Positions 1-8,750 are shown, counted from the first letter of the stretch. The stretch: DNA of 64,000 nt from Anaerolineae bacterium (GCA_022823165.1 JAJDXR010000081.1:62001-126000), one strand, 5' to 3'. A program made the numbers and translations. Notes: generated by a model from the letters alone, not told the origin.

Positions 1-1
1 C

Positions 2-2086
2 TCTGTCTTGACCGCCGCTGACCTGCCTGATGTTACGCCTTCATCGCGCGCCCGCCTGATGCTCGCCCGCGAGCGCGTGATTTTCGTCGGTCAGCCTATC
101 GCCATGGTGCTGGCTGATACGCCAGCCGCCGCAGCCGATGGCGCCGAATTGGTCGAGGTCGACTATGACCCACTCGAGGCCGTCACTTCCATGGACGCAG
201 CCGTCGCCGAGGGCGCGCCCGTCATCTGGCCCACCGGCATCCCCACCGGCGCCGAAGACGAAGCCGCCCACGGCGCGGACACCGGTGGCGAGTCCGAAGA
301 AGACGAAGGCGAAGCCTCTAACATCGCGGGCCGCACGCACATGGAAACCGGCGATGTAGCGGCCGCCTTTGCCGAGGCCGACGTCATCGTCGAGCGCAGC
401 TTTGAGACGCCTATGGTGCACCAAAGCTCAATCGAAACGCAGGGCTGGGTGGTGCAGCCCAACCCCCTCACCGGCGGCGCCACCATGTGGGGCAGCCTGC
501 AATCGCCCTTCGGCGTACGCATGGACGTGGCCGATGTGCTCGGCGTACCCGAATCCGACGTCACCGTCTACGGTATGCCGGTCGGCGGCGCATTTGGCGC
601 GAAATTCGGCCTCTACGAACCGCTGATCGCTCTGGTCGCGGTTACCGTCGGCCGTCCCGTCAGCTTGATCCTGACCCGCGGCGAAGAGCTGCTGACGACC
701 AATCCGGCGCCGGCGCTGCGCATCGACGCCAAACTGGGCTTCAAAAACGACGGCGGACTGCTGGCCATGCAAGCGACCGTGACCGCCGATACCGGCGTAT
801 ATCCCAGCGGTCTCGGTGGTTTCGCCGCCATGCAATTCGCCAGCTTCTACCGCTGCGAGAATCTGCTGCTGGAATCCATCAATGTCGTGACCAACAAGCA
901 ATCGGTGGGCGCTTATCGGGCGCCGACATCGCCGACGGCTTTTATGGCGGTCGAGACGCTCTTTGATGAGGCCGCCGCCCAATTAAATACCGATCCCGTG
1001 GAGCTGCGGCTGAAGAATGCGGCCCGCGGCGGCGATCGGGCTCCCGACGGCGGCGATTTCCCAACTGTCGGCATGGTCGAGACCCTGGAAGCCGCCCGCC
1101 AACATCCGCTGTGGCGCAATCGCGAAGCATCCCGCCAACAGGGCCGCGGCGTCGGCATCGCCATCGGCGGCTGGATGGGCGGGCTGGAACCAGGCGCCTC
1201 CGTCTGCAAGCTCAACCGCGACGGCGTACTGCAAGTGCAAATCGGCACGGCGGACCTCTCAGGCACGCCGACCTCCTTCGCGCTGCTGGCTGCCGAGGCT
1301 TACGGCGTCGCGCCCGACAAGGTGCGCTTCGTCTACAGCGATACCGACAGCGCGCCTTATGGCGGCGGCGTCGGCGGCAGCAAAACCCTCTATACCCTGG
1401 GCAACGCGGTTATCAATGCGGCGCGAGACGCTCGCCGACAGACACTCGCTATCGCCGCCGAAGAGTTTGAAGTATCAGCCGAGGACCTTGAAATCATTGA
1501 TGGCCGTGTGCAAGTGCGCGGCTTCCCCGACCGTTCGATCACCTTGGGCGAAATCGCCGGCAAAGGCATGACCTTCGGCGGCAAATACGAGCCGGTGCAC
1601 GGCAACGGACGTCAAGCCGTCACCGATCGTGCGCCGTCATTCTGCGCCCAAATCGCCGAAGTCGAGGTCGATGAAGAAACCGGCGATGTCAATCTGCTGA
1701 ATCTGGCGGTTGTGCAAGACGTCGGCCGCGCCATCAACCCGCTGGCGGTCGAAGGCCAGATGCAAGGCGGCGCTGTGCAAGGCGTCGGCTGGGCGCTCTA
1801 CGAAGAGATGCGCTACGATGCCGACGGTCAATTGCTGTCCGGCTCCTGGATGGACTACGCCATGCCTGACGCCGTTCAAGCAGCGCCCATCCATACGCAA
1901 ATCGTCGAAGTGCCCTCCATCAGCGGCCCCTTTGGCGCGCGCGGCGTCGGGGAACCGCCGGTCATCCCGACTGTCGCGGCCATCGCCAATGCCGTCGCCC
2001 ATGCCACCGGGGTGCGCCTGACCCAAACGCCCATGACGCCGCCGCGTGTCCTGGCCGCGCTGGAAAACCGCGAGAACGGCGCCTAG
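2..2086 (+). CDS. Xanthine dehydrogenase/CO dehydrogenase-type molybdopterin-binding large subunit, 5'-truncated
   Basis: The reading frame is open to the left window edge, so the true start lies outside; about 694 residues are visible and the family is usually 750-800. It matches the molybdenum hydroxylase large subunit (XdhA/CoxL/aldehyde oxidase), which hydroxylates a carbon substrate at a Mo-pterin site and passes electrons to FAD and [2Fe-2S] subunits. Visible signatures are GGAFGAKFG near residue 194 of the fragment, an AYRAP stretch near 302, and GVGEPP near 645, whose Glu is the usual catalytic base. An acidic, low-complexity stretch (about residues 75-105, rich in E/D/G) interrupts the N-terminal domain and is unusual. 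The FAD and FeS subunits are not in the window and may lie upstream. The substrate cannot be assigned. Confidence 0.88.
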   Translation, partial: SVLTAADLPDVTPSSRARLMLARERVIFVGQPIAMVLADTPAAAADGAELVEVDYDPLEAVTSMDAAVAEGAPVIWPTGIPTGAEDEAAHGADTGGESEEDEGEASNIAGRTHMETGDVAAAFAEADVIVERSFETPMVHQSSIETQGWVVQPNPLTGGATMWGSLQSPFGVRMDVADVLGVPESDVTVYGMPVGGAFGAKFGLYEPLIALVAVTVGRPVSLILTRGEELLTTNPAPALRIDAKLGFKNDGGLLAMQATVTADTGVYPSGLGGFAAMQFASFYRCENLLLESINVVTNKQSVGAYRAPTSPTAFMAVETLFDEAAAQLNTDPVELRLKNAARGGDRAPDGGDFPTVGMVETLEAARQHPLWRNREASRQQGRGVGIAIGGWMGGLEPGASVCKLNRDGVLQVQIGTADLSGTPTSFALLAAEAYGVAPDKVRFVYSDTDSAPYGGGVGGSKTLYTLGNAVINAARDARRQTLAIAAEEFEVSAEDLEIIDGRVQVRGFPDRSITLGEIAGKGMTFGGKYEPVHGNGRQAVTDRAPSFCAQIAEVEVDEETGDVNLLNLAVVQDVGRAINPLAVEGQMQGGAVQGVGWALYEEMRYDADGQLLSGSWMDYAMPDAVQAAPIHTQIVEVPSISGPFGARGVGEPPVIPTVAAIANAVAHATGVRLTQTPMTPPRVLAALENRENGA

Positions 2087-2123
2087 CTGCGCAGCGCTCG
2101 TTCTCCCGCAACCGAATCTGTAA

Positions 2124-2147
2124 GGGCGGGCTTTGGCTCGCCCGCTC
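2124..2147 (+). terminator. Possible hairpin terminator after the molybdopterin subunit gene
   Basis: Arms 2124-2131 and 2140-2147 can form eight pairs (one G-U) around an 8-nt loop, 38 bases after the stop codon. The sequence downstream is not a clear T-run, so the call is weak. Confidence 0.3.
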
Positions 2148-2266
2148 GTTCTGCCAAATCCGGCATCGCATTCCAGGCTGCCACTCCCAAACGCGCCCGT
2201 TTAGTCGCCACTTTCGCGCGATCCTTGTTACGCTCGAATTATAACGAGATAGCACGAGGATTATCT

Positions 2267-2893
2267 ATGCCCCGTCGAATCCCTGCAGATATCAAGCGCG
2301 AAGCCGTCGGTATGCTGCAAATCCACGACGATATTTCCCTGGCGCATTACCTCACCGGTGTGCGCCGGCGCACACTTCGGCACTGGCGCCAGGAGTTGCG
2401 TCAGCGGCAAAACGGTTTTCTGTCCGAAAAAACTTTTTCGTCGGACAGAAAACAGACAGAAAACGACTGCTCAGCTGGCGACATGCAGCACGGCGCTCAA
2501 TTCGACTCCCAGTCGGGCGCCCCGATCGACGCATCCACCGCCGCCGACTTCGAGAATCTCTCTCATATCCGCGCTAAACTAATGGACTACGCCCGCAAAG
2601 TAGCCGATGATCTCAGCCCCGACCAAGCCGACAGCAACCGCCGAACCCTGGCGCTCTCCCGCGTCTTGGATCGCATCCATCTGCTCGACCAGACCCTGCC
2701 CAAACTCCAGCCCAAGGAGCGCCCGCACTGGCAAGACGCCTGCGACGCCTTGCTCGAACTCGATATAAGCCCCTACGAATTAATCCAGATAGAAGAAAAG
2801 GCCAACGCGCTGGATGAGAGCCTGCGCGGCCGCGTATACGAATACTACGGGGAACAGCGCCGCAAAGAGCGAGAGCGCAATCAATTCTGGTAG
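2267..2893 (+). CDS. Small helix-turn-helix protein, function unknown
   Basis: A 208-residue protein. The ATG at 2267 is chosen because a GAGGA ribosome site lies at 2256-2260; an upstream TTG in frame has none. Residues 1-45 (MPRRIPADIKREAV, then RRRTLRHWRQEL) look like the helix-turn-helix head of IS3-type transposase A or a related DNA-binding protein. No catalytic transposase domain follows. The C-terminal half is charged and helical (ending in KERERNQFW), with no family I recognise. A 12-bp inverted repeat sits inside the gene at 2416-2452. It could be a regulator or a domesticated transposase fragment. It is flanked by unrelated metabolic genes, and SDR is convergent 39 bp away. Confidence 0.55.
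   Translation: MPRRIPADIKREAVGMLQIHDDISLAHYLTGVRRRTLRHWRQELRQRQNGFLSEKTFSSDRKQTENDCSAGDMQHGAQFDSQSGAPIDASTAADFENLSHIRAKLMDYARKVADDLSPDQADSNRRTLALSRVLDRIHLLDQTLPKLQPKERPHWQDACDALLELDISPYELIQIEEKANALDESLRGRVYEYYGEQRRKERERNQFW
2416..2452. repeat. Perfect 12-bp inverted repeat inside the HTH gene
   Basis: Arms TTTTCTGTCCGA (2416-2427) and TCGGACAGAAAA (2441-2452) are exact reverse complements around a 13-nt AT-rich spacer. An alternative register pairs 2425-2431 with 2434-2440. The 11-mer RGACAGAAAAC is then repeated directly (about 2442-2463). The stretch is much richer in A/T than the flanking coding sequence, yet the frame stays open. Confidence 0.8.
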
Positions 2894-2932
2894 ACCGCCC
2901 GCGCAAGCTAGGTCATGCGCGCCAGCGCCAGC

Positions 2933-3703
2933 TCACAGCCGCCCGCCGTCAACCGACAGCACTTGTCCCGTGACCCAACCGGCGTAATCCGAGGCGAAGA
3001 AGAGCACACCATGCGCGATGTCCTCCGCCGCCCCCAGCCGCTTCAGCGCGAAACGCTCGACCAGCTCCCGCTGCCCCTGCTCGCCATAAGACTCAAATTG
3101 GCGAATGGAGTTGGGGTTGGACAAGACAAAGCCCGGCGCGATATTGTTCACGGTGATGCCCCAGGCGCCCAATTCATGCGCCAGTTGCCGCGTCAAGCCG
3201 ATCTGCGCCGCTTTGGCCGCGGCGTAAGCCTGTATGCCGGTGAGGCTGACGCCCAAACCGGCGCCGCTTGAGATATTGACTATTCGGCCATAGCGCTGCG
3301 CTTTCATGCCCGGCGCCACCGCCTGCGCGAAATAAAACGCGCCCCGCGCATTGACTTCAAAGATGCTGTCCCAATCTTCTTCGCTGATGTCCTCCAGCGG
3401 CCGCCCCACCTGTCCCAGTACGCCGCCGGCGTTATTAACCAGAATATCTACGCTGCCGTCCCGCGCCGCAATCTCGGCGACGAATCCGCGCGCAGCCGCG
3501 CGCTCGCGCACGTCAACGGCTTTCACGCTGCAATTGCCGTCCAGCCCCTGGCAGAGCCGCCGCGTCTCATTTAATTCATCACCCAGCACATCACATGCCC
3601 AAACGGACGCGCCGCGCTCGGCCAAAGCCAGGGCGATCGCCCGCCCAAATCCGTGCGCCGCGCCGGTGACGACGGCTGTCTTGCCCTCAAAGCGAATGTT
3701 CAT
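2933..3703 (-). CDS. SDR-family NAD(P)-dependent oxidoreductase
   Basis: A 256-residue classical short-chain dehydrogenase that interconverts an alcohol and a carbonyl with NAD(P). It shows the TGAAHGFG dinucleotide-binding motif near residue 13, NNAGG near 89, the catalytic Ser in NISSGAG near 143, and YAAAK near 159. The C-terminal GQVLSVDGG is typical. It is the last gene of a minus-strand operon: its ATG overlaps the TGA of the upstream ketopantoate-reductase-like gene by 4 bases (ATGA), which implies coupled translation. The substrate is unknown; the neighbours suggest oxidation of a hydroxy acid or sugar derivative. Confidence 0.88.
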   Translation of the reverse strand: MNIRFEGKTAVVTGAAHGFGRAIALALAERGASVWACDVLGDELNETRRLCQGLDGNCSVKAVDVRERAAARGFVAEIAARDGSVDILVNNAGGVLGQVGRPLEDISEEDWDSIFEVNARGAFYFAQAVAPGMKAQRYGRIVNISSGAGLGVSLTGIQAYAAAKAAQIGLTRQLAHELGAWGITVNNIAPGFVLSNPNSIRQFESYGEQGQRELVERFALKRLGAAEDIAHGVLFFASDYAGWVTGQVLSVDGGRL

Positions 3704-4707
3704 AAGCGCTCAGCTTTCAATTCGGCCAGGTTTGTCAAACGCTGCTCGCGCTGGCCCGCTTCAATTTCGCGGATCATGCCCACCCAGCTGCGCGTCAAGG
3801 GCATATCAAGGCCGACCTCCGCAGCTTGCGCCAGCAGCGGCTCGTACATCACCACTTCGGTCTTGCGTTTGCGCACCGCCAGGTCGCGCCAGATGCCGCT
3901 ATGCGTCTTGGCGGACAGCTTGTTGAATGCGATCAGCGTGTCCAGCGACTCATTGATGGCGTCGGCGTCGCCCGCCAGGAAGGCTTTGGGTTTGAAGCCA
4001 TTGAAGCCGTAAGCCTCGATGCCCAGCCGGTCGGCCAGCTGCAGGACTTCTTGCGCCGCGCTGATATACAGTTGACGATAGCGGCTGTCGGCCAGCGCCT
4101 CGGCGATGGACTGATGCGTCAGCGCCGAGACAAAAAGCATCGCGCCGTAAGCCTCTTTGCCCCAGAGGTAGCCCCAGATATTGTCCGTCATCAGCCGGTT
4201 CTGGTCAAAATGGCGCAAGATCGCGTCCATCCATTTCAGCCGCTCGCTGATGACGCCGTCCAGCTCGCCGATGACCACCGCGCCGCGCCCGCCAAAGAGG
4301 ATCTCGCCCGGCGCATGATAATCGGCGCTGAAATTGATGAAGCAGCCGACCGTCCGCTCCCGGCCCACAATGTCCTGGATTATCAACTCGTTCAGGCCAT
4401 TCTGCACCGACATGACAAAGCCGTCGTCCGCGAGGAAGGGCGCCAGCGCCAGCGTCGCTTCCCGCGTATGTTGTGACTTTGTGCAAAGCAGAATCGTATC
4501 GTACTGCCCTTGCAGGCTAGCGGGCAAGCTGGCAGTCGCCTCAACCGTGAACTCGTCAACGGGTCCGCTGATCTTCAAGCCGCTTGTGTTGATCGCTTCT
4601 ACGTGAGCCTCGACCACGTCAACGAAGTGGATATCACAGCCGCTGCGGATCAAGTAAGCGCCCAGCGTAGCGCCGATGGCGCCGGCGCCCCATATCAGCA
4701 TGGTCAT
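3700..4707 (-). CDS. Ketopantoate reductase (ApbA/PanE) family oxidoreductase
   Basis: About 335 residues. The start ATG at 4707 overlaps the upstream creatininase stop by one base (TGATG) and is preceded by AGGAG; a second in-frame ATG lies two codons on. The N-terminal GAGAIG (residues 6-11) is the NADPH-binding Rossmann motif. A GKE segment in the middle and the THSGIWRDL...RKTEV region near residue 280 match the PanE C-terminal helical domain. Family members reduce 2-ketopantoate or related 2-keto acids. No other pantothenate genes are nearby, so a catabolic 2-keto/hydroxy-acid role in this operon is more likely than panE itself. This is inference. Confidence 0.8.
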   Translation of the reverse strand: MTMLIWGAGAIGATLGAYLIRSGCDIHFVDVVEAHVEAINTSGLKISGPVDEFTVEATASLPASLQGQYDTILLCTKSQHTREATLALAPFLADDGFVMSVQNGLNELIIQDIVGRERTVGCFINFSADYHAPGEILFGGRGAVVIGELDGVISERLKWMDAILRHFDQNRLMTDNIWGYLWGKEAYGAMLFVSALTHQSIAEALADSRYRQLYISAAQEVLQLADRLGIEAYGFNGFKPKAFLAGDADAINESLDTLIAFNKLSAKTHSGIWRDLAVRKRKTEVVMYEPLLAQAAEVGLDMPLTRSWVGMIREIEAGQREQRLTNLAELKAERL

Positions 4708-5408
4708 CAGCTCCAGTCTCCTTCTAGTAAGGCGCGCGTCTCCGCCACCGCCACCTGCCAAATCGCCAGCATTTCCGCGTCCGACCGTTGATAATAACCG
4801 CCCATATTGCCGTCCACTAATTGCTGGCGTGTTTGCTGCGGCGTCAGCAGCGGCAGCTTGTCCAGGTCCATCATCGGTTTCCGCGCGTCCGGCAGCGTCA
4901 CACCCTCCAGCCGCGTCCAGGGGTAATTCTCCATCCAGGAGGCGTGCGAGCAGACCGGATCAATCTCCAGCACCTTGGCCCAGGTCCGCGGCGCGTTATA
5001 CCAGTTATGCCATCGGACTTTACTGTCAGGGTTGTCCATCATCCACTCGCGCAGCATGCCTTGCGCCGGGGCGTTGCCGCCGTGCCCGTTGACCAGCAGA
5101 ATCCGCCGGAAGCCGGCGCGGCGAATGCTGTCCAGCACATCGCGTATCAGCGCCAGGTAGGTCTCGACGCGCAGCGTGACCGTGCCCGGGAAAGCCGTCC
5201 ATTGCTGCGCCAGCCCGTACGGCAAGACGGGATAAACCGGCGCGCCCGCCAATTCAGCCGCTTCTTCAGCCAGGCGCGCCGACAGAATCGTATCCACCGT
5301 CAAGCTGAGGTACGCGTGCTGCTCGGTACTGCCGGTCGGCAGAATGCAGCGATCGTCATTTTCAAGGTACTGCTCCACTTGCATCCAATTCATTTGCGAT
5401 ATCAGCAT
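4707..5408 (-). CDS. Creatininase-family amidohydrolase
   Basis: 233 residues, matching the metal-dependent creatininase/MftE/ArfB fold, which opens cyclic amides or cleaves formamides. PTGSTEQH (about residues 25-32) with the downstream VDT supplies the Glu/His/Asp metal ligands, and VNGHGGN near residue 115 is the second family signature. The start ATG at 5408 is 64 bp downstream of the dioxygenase gene and is coupled through TGATG to the next gene. Family members include creatinine, formylaminopyrimidine and mycofactocin-precursor hydrolases, so the exact substrate cannot be stated. Confidence 0.85.
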   Translation of the reverse strand: MLISQMNWMQVEQYLENDDRCILPTGSTEQHAYLSLTVDTILSARLAEEAAELAGAPVYPVLPYGLAQQWTAFPGTVTLRVETYLALIRDVLDSIRRAGFRRILLVNGHGGNAPAQGMLREWMMDNPDSKVRWHNWYNAPRTWAKVLEIDPVCSHASWMENYPWTRLEGVTLPDARKPMMDLDKLPLLTPQQTRQQLVDGNMGGYYQRSDAEMLAIWQVAVAETRALLEGDWS

Positions 5409-5472
5409 AATTCAGCCGGCTTTCTGTATTCGGTCAATATGATTTGCGCAGTATCAAACGGCGCCGGGTGAT

Positions 5473-6360
5473 TTACAGGCCCCATTCCGCCCGCGCCGAT
5501 TCCATATCACGTTGCGCTTCGCCGTAATGCCCGCTGCCGTCGCGTTTCCAGCGCTCGTCAACGGGATCGCCGGCTGGCTGATAGCGCACATCGCAACTCA
5601 GGCGGAAGCGATTGCTGAGATTGGTGGTGGAGGCGTGCATGGTGTGCATCCCGAAAATTATCACATCGCCAGCGCGGTAATCGGCGCCCTGCCATTGCCC
5701 GCCGAAGCGCTCGACAATCCGCATCGGGTCGCGCTCGAACCAACCGCTAATGCCGTCGCGATCGACGTCCATTCGGCCGTAAGTGTCGCGGATTCTCGCG
5801 AAGCTGTCCAGCCTGTGCGATCCGCGGCAGATTGCCAGCGAGCCCTGGCTGATAGGAACGTCGCCGAAGGGTATCCAGACCGTATAGAGATTCTGCGAAC
5901 CGCGCCCCATATAAACGAAATCGAAGTGGGCGCCGGTGTATGCTTCGTTGCCGACCGCGCGCAGCCACTTGTAAGGGAAGGTCAGCGCCGGCTCGCCGAA
6001 GAGCGCCCCAAACAGGGCGTACAATGCGGGGTGCTCCAGCACCGCCAGGACGTCCGGATGCTGAGCGATACCCTTGCGTCCCATCAGGCGGATGCTGGGC
6101 CCGCCTGGTGGCATAACTCCTTCCAGGACGGGCGTATCCGGATGCAGTACCCGCTGCTCGCGCATGTGCATCAGCACGGCTTCGCGCGCGGACAAGACCG
6201 TCTCTCGCGCTATCAAAGCGCGCAGCAGCAGGTAGCCGTCAGCGTCCATAGTCCTCCACAGCGCCGGCGCGTCGCCCAGGCGGTCATTGCTCTCACGCAG
6301 TTGACTGAGCTCGCTGCTGGGAAATTCGAGGTCGCGAAAACCGAATCTAACCTTCATCAT
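5473..6360 (-). CDS. Phytanoyl-CoA dioxygenase (PhyH) family Fe(II)/2-oxoglutarate oxygenase, copy 1
   Basis: 295 residues. Members hydroxylate small molecules using Fe(II), O2 and 2-oxoglutarate. The HFD metal triad start is seen in GAHFDFVYMG, a distal His in the MHTMHAST segment, and the 2-oxoglutarate Arg candidate in NRFRLSCD. Two ATGs are adjacent (6360 and 6357); GGAAG lies 3 and 6 bases upstream respectively, so 6357 may be used. It heads the minus-strand operon with creatininase, ketopantoate-reductase-like and SDR genes. A second, divergent PhyH gene begins 355 bp away. The substrate is unknown. Confidence 0.87.
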   Translation of the reverse strand: MMKVRFGFRDLEFPSSELSQLRESNDRLGDAPALWRTMDADGYLLLRALIARETVLSAREAVLMHMREQRVLHPDTPVLEGVMPPGGPSIRLMGRKGIAQHPDVLAVLEHPALYALFGALFGEPALTFPYKWLRAVGNEAYTGAHFDFVYMGRGSQNLYTVWIPFGDVPISQGSLAICRGSHRLDSFARIRDTYGRMDVDRDGISGWFERDPMRIVERFGGQWQGADYRAGDVIIFGMHTMHASTTNLSNRFRLSCDVRYQPAGDPVDERWKRDGSGHYGEAQRDMESARAEWGL

Positions 6361-6392
6361 GTCTTCCGCAAAATAGAATCCGATTTGGTGAT

Positions 6393-6398
6393 ATTATA
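6393..6398 (-). promoter_or_regulatory. Candidate -10 box for the PhyH operon
   Basis: A TATAAT hexamer reads on the minus strand 33 bases upstream of the PhyH start. A matching -35 at 17 bp is poor, so only the -10 is convincing. Confidence 0.35.
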
Positions 6399-6439
6399 TG
6401 CAAAGCCGCGCAACGCCAAGTTTATAGTAGAACAAAGCA

Positions 6440-6625
6440 AGTCATGCAAATGATTTGCCACCGAGTGCACCGAGAAAATAGAGTACAACGAGTAAAGCAA
6501 TGAAGTGATCCCAAGCTAGTACAAGTTTCATTTCTTGCCTGGCTGCCGGATTGCGGCAGTATCGAAACAATATCGAACTCTCTCTGCCGGCGGGCAGTGT
6601 CTACGCGCCCCTCTGTGGGAAAGGA
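6440..6625. repeat. Decayed fragment related to the dispersed MITE-like repeat
   Basis: The 355-bp gap between the divergent PhyH genes contains no credible gene. At 6595-6616 the sequence GTGTCTACGCGCCCCTCTGTG matches the core of the element at 49173-49462 (49373-49395) with one change, and the flanking TCTCTG...GCCGG..GGCAG also aligns. At 6456-6483 a CCACCGAG..CACCGAGAAAATAGAG stretch resembles the same CACAGAG core in the opposite orientation. No intact ends were found. Confidence 0.55.
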
Positions 6626-6715
6626 AGAGATTCTTGAGATGGGATTTGCATGGTTTACTCGAACTTACTGTGATGCCACTGATGCGCGTCGACACGCTGG
6701 AAATGCGAGAATGAA

Positions 6716-7486
6716 ATGACAAAAGAAATCTTGCGTTATTGTCAGCTATCCGCCAACGAAATCCGCTTCTACCGCAGCTACGGTTACCTGGCTTTGCCCG
6801 GCTTGATAAGTCGGGACGCGGCTGAGCGCCTGGCAGATGAAGTGCTGGAAGTCATGGAGGGGCTCGGCCTTTCCCGCGCGGATCTGTCCCGGGCTAGCAC
6901 ATCAAAGGACAAGCTGCGGCAGAGCAAACAATACCTCGCGGGCAGCGTGATGGAGCGCCTCATCCACAGCGAGGCTCTGCTGGAAATCGCCGCGCAGTTG
7001 ATGGGCGGGACCTCCACGCTCTACCTGCCTTTCACCGCCGTCAAAAGCGGTGGCGGCGGCGGCCGCTTCCATTTTCATCAGGATAACCAATACACAAGAT
7101 TCGACGGACCCGGCATCAATATCTGGTTCGCCCTGGGCGAGATGACGCCGGAAAATGGCTGTTTGCAAATCGCGCCGGCCTCGCATCTGGCGGGGACATT
7201 TGACCCGGTCGAGAGTGAAGACAAGGACGGCCATCGAACGGTGGCAGTGGAACCCGAGGACTTCCTGCCGATACGCATGTTGCCTGGCGACGCTATTGCC
7301 TTCACCCGCCTGACCTTGCACGGCTCCGGCGCCAACAGCACTGACCAGCCGCGCCTGGGCTACGCTGTCCAATTCCATCGAGACGATGTACGCGCGATGC
7401 GCGACGGCGAAGACATCGGTCTGCTTAAAGCGAATCCGCGTTTCAATATCGCGCCGGTGGACAGCATTTCGCCGGCAAATGAATAG
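6716..7486 (+). CDS. Phytanoyl-CoA dioxygenase (PhyH) family Fe(II)/2-oxoglutarate oxygenase, copy 2
   Basis: 256 residues, only distantly similar to the copy at 5473-6360. The iron-binding HxD is HQD in FHFHQDNQ (about residue 122). The distal His is in LHGSGANS and the 2-oxoglutarate Arg in QPRLGYAVQFH. The start ATG at 6716 follows GCGAGA; a nearer ATG at 6711 stops after two codons. Its stop codon lies at the left end of a decayed MITE-like repeat, which separates it from the DHDPS-family and old-yellow-enzyme genes. The three probably formed one operon. The substrate is unknown. Confidence 0.86.
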   Translation: MTKEILRYCQLSANEIRFYRSYGYLALPGLISRDAAERLADEVLEVMEGLGLSRADLSRASTSKDKLRQSKQYLAGSVMERLIHSEALLEIAAQLMGGTSTLYLPFTAVKSGGGGGRFHFHQDNQYTRFDGPGINIWFALGEMTPENGCLQIAPASHLAGTFDPVESEDKDGHRTVAVEPEDFLPIRMLPGDAIAFTRLTLHGSGANSTDQPRLGYAVQFHRDDVRAMRDGEDIGLLKANPRFNIAPVDSISPANE

Positions 7487-7757
7487 AGCGGCGACAATTC
7501 CTGGATTCTCATTTCAACATTGAATGTATGTCAGTTGCAATTTCATAGCTGCCGCGCCAAACTCTGTATCGGAGCGGGACGCGTTCTGCCCGCCCATGCT
7601 TGGGATTGAAAATGACATAGGCGCGGAGCGCTTAATTCCGCGGACTTGAACCTCCGCCAAGCATAGAATAATCTCTGTGCCCTCTTTATTCTCTGTGGTG
7701 AAAAAACATGTGACGTGTTCGTAAAGAGAATCATATCCACGATATTCTCCGCTCCCC
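7485..7757. mobile_element. Decayed MITE-like element, copy A
   Basis: About 270 bp with imperfect terminal inverted repeats: GAGCGGCGACAATTCCTGGA at the left, and the reverse complement of ATATCCACGATATTCTCCGC at the right (one gap, several mismatches). The right 130 bp align with 49315-49462: CGGACTTGAACCTCCGCCAA (7641-7660) is identical to 49324-49343, followed by ATCTCTGTGCC, a GTGGTGAAAAAA run, CGTGTTCG and ATATCCACGATA. It lacks a 30-bp GGGTGGCAGCGTCTACGCG-type segment present in the other copy. No target duplication is visible, consistent with age. It fills the gap between the PhyH and DHDPS-family genes. Confidence 0.7.
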
Positions 7758-7775
7758 ATAGGCAAAGGATAGTTG

Positions 7776-8747
7776 ATGAATCACCAAGTTCTCACTCAGA
7801 TTGACCCGCGCGCGATGATCCGCCCCAGGCGCAAGATCACCGGCATTTCGGCTATTCTGCTGCCCTTTACCGATTCCGGCGAAATCGACTGGACGGGCTT
7901 GACGGATCACATCCGGCGTACGGCAGCGGCCGGATTGACGCCGGCGGTGAATATGGATACCGGCTTCGCCAATCTCATCAGCGAAGACGACCGCCGGCAA
8001 GTCTTGCGATTAAGCCAGGATGCGCTGGCGGACGAGGCATTCGTGGCTGGCGCTTTTGTGGCGGACTCGCCCGGCGACAGCTTTGACGCCGACGCCTATT
8101 TCCAGCAGGTCGAGAGCATCCAGCGCTTTGGCGGCAAGCCCATCGTCTTCCAATCCTACGGGCTTACGCAGCAATCAAGCGCCGATATCCTGCGCGCTTA
8201 TGAAATGGTTGGCGCCCGGACCGACGGCTTCATCGCCTTTGAACTGGGCAGAATGTTCACGCCCTTCGGCGCCATTTACGATCTCGATACCTATCGTGGC
8301 TTGCTGGAGATGCCGGCTTGTATCGGCGCCAAACACTCGTCGCTTAGCCGCCAGCTGGAATGGGAGCGCATCCTGCTGCGGGATGCGGTGAGGCCAGATT
8401 TCAAAGTCTTCACCGGCAACGACCTGGCTGTGGACATGGTCATTTACGGCAGCGACTATCTGCTCGGGCTGAGCACCTTCGCGCCCGATCTTTTCGCTAA
8501 GCGCGATGCAATGTGGCTGGCCGGCGATCCCGGCTTCTACGAGTTGAACGACCTCATCCAATACCTCGGCTTTCTGGCTTTTAGGCCGCCCGTACCCGCC
8601 TACAAGCACTCGGCGGCGCAATTCCTGAAGCTGCGCGGCTGGATCAATTCCGATCAGACGCATCGCGAATCGCCGCGCCGGCCCGAGGGCGACGTCGCCA
8701 TCCTGCGCGATATCGCCGCGCGACTCGGCGTCTTGCATGAGGGCTAA
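7776..8747 (+). CDS. Dihydrodipicolinate synthase/N-acetylneuraminate lyase family protein
   Basis: 323 residues. The ATG at 7776 has AAAGGA 6 bases upstream, so it is preferred to the preceding in-frame TTG. The family forms a TIM barrel that performs Schiff-base aldol cleavage or condensation of 2-keto acids. The N-terminal [16 protein letters not shown] matches the family start (typically G..TALLTPF..dG.iD), and the barrel Lys is probably in CIGAKHSS (about residue 188). The YG in FQSYG sits where the catalytic Tyr normally lies. The 3-bp gap to the downstream OYE gene indicates an operon. It is likely a catabolic aldolase or dehydratase rather than lysine-pathway DapA. Confidence 0.82.
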   Translation: MNHQVLTQIDPRAMIRPRRKITGISAILLPFTDSGEIDWTGLTDHIRRTAAAGLTPAVNMDTGFANLISEDDRRQVLRLSQDALADEAFVAGAFVADSPGDSFDADAYFQQVESIQRFGGKPIVFQSYGLTQQSSADILRAYEMVGARTDGFIAFELGRMFTPFGAIYDLDTYRGLLEMPACIGAKHSSLSRQLEWERILLRDAVRPDFKVFTGNDLAVDMVIYGSDYLLGLSTFAPDLFAKRDAMWLAGDPGFYELNDLIQYLGFLAFRPPVPAYKHSAAQFLKLRGWINSDQTHRESPRRPEGDVAILRDIAARLGVLHEG

Positions 8748-8750
8748 GGG

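Noticed and set aside
2416..2452. Inverted repeat as a transcription terminator
   Set aside because: It lies inside an open reading frame, and the T-rich part is in the loop, not after the stem.
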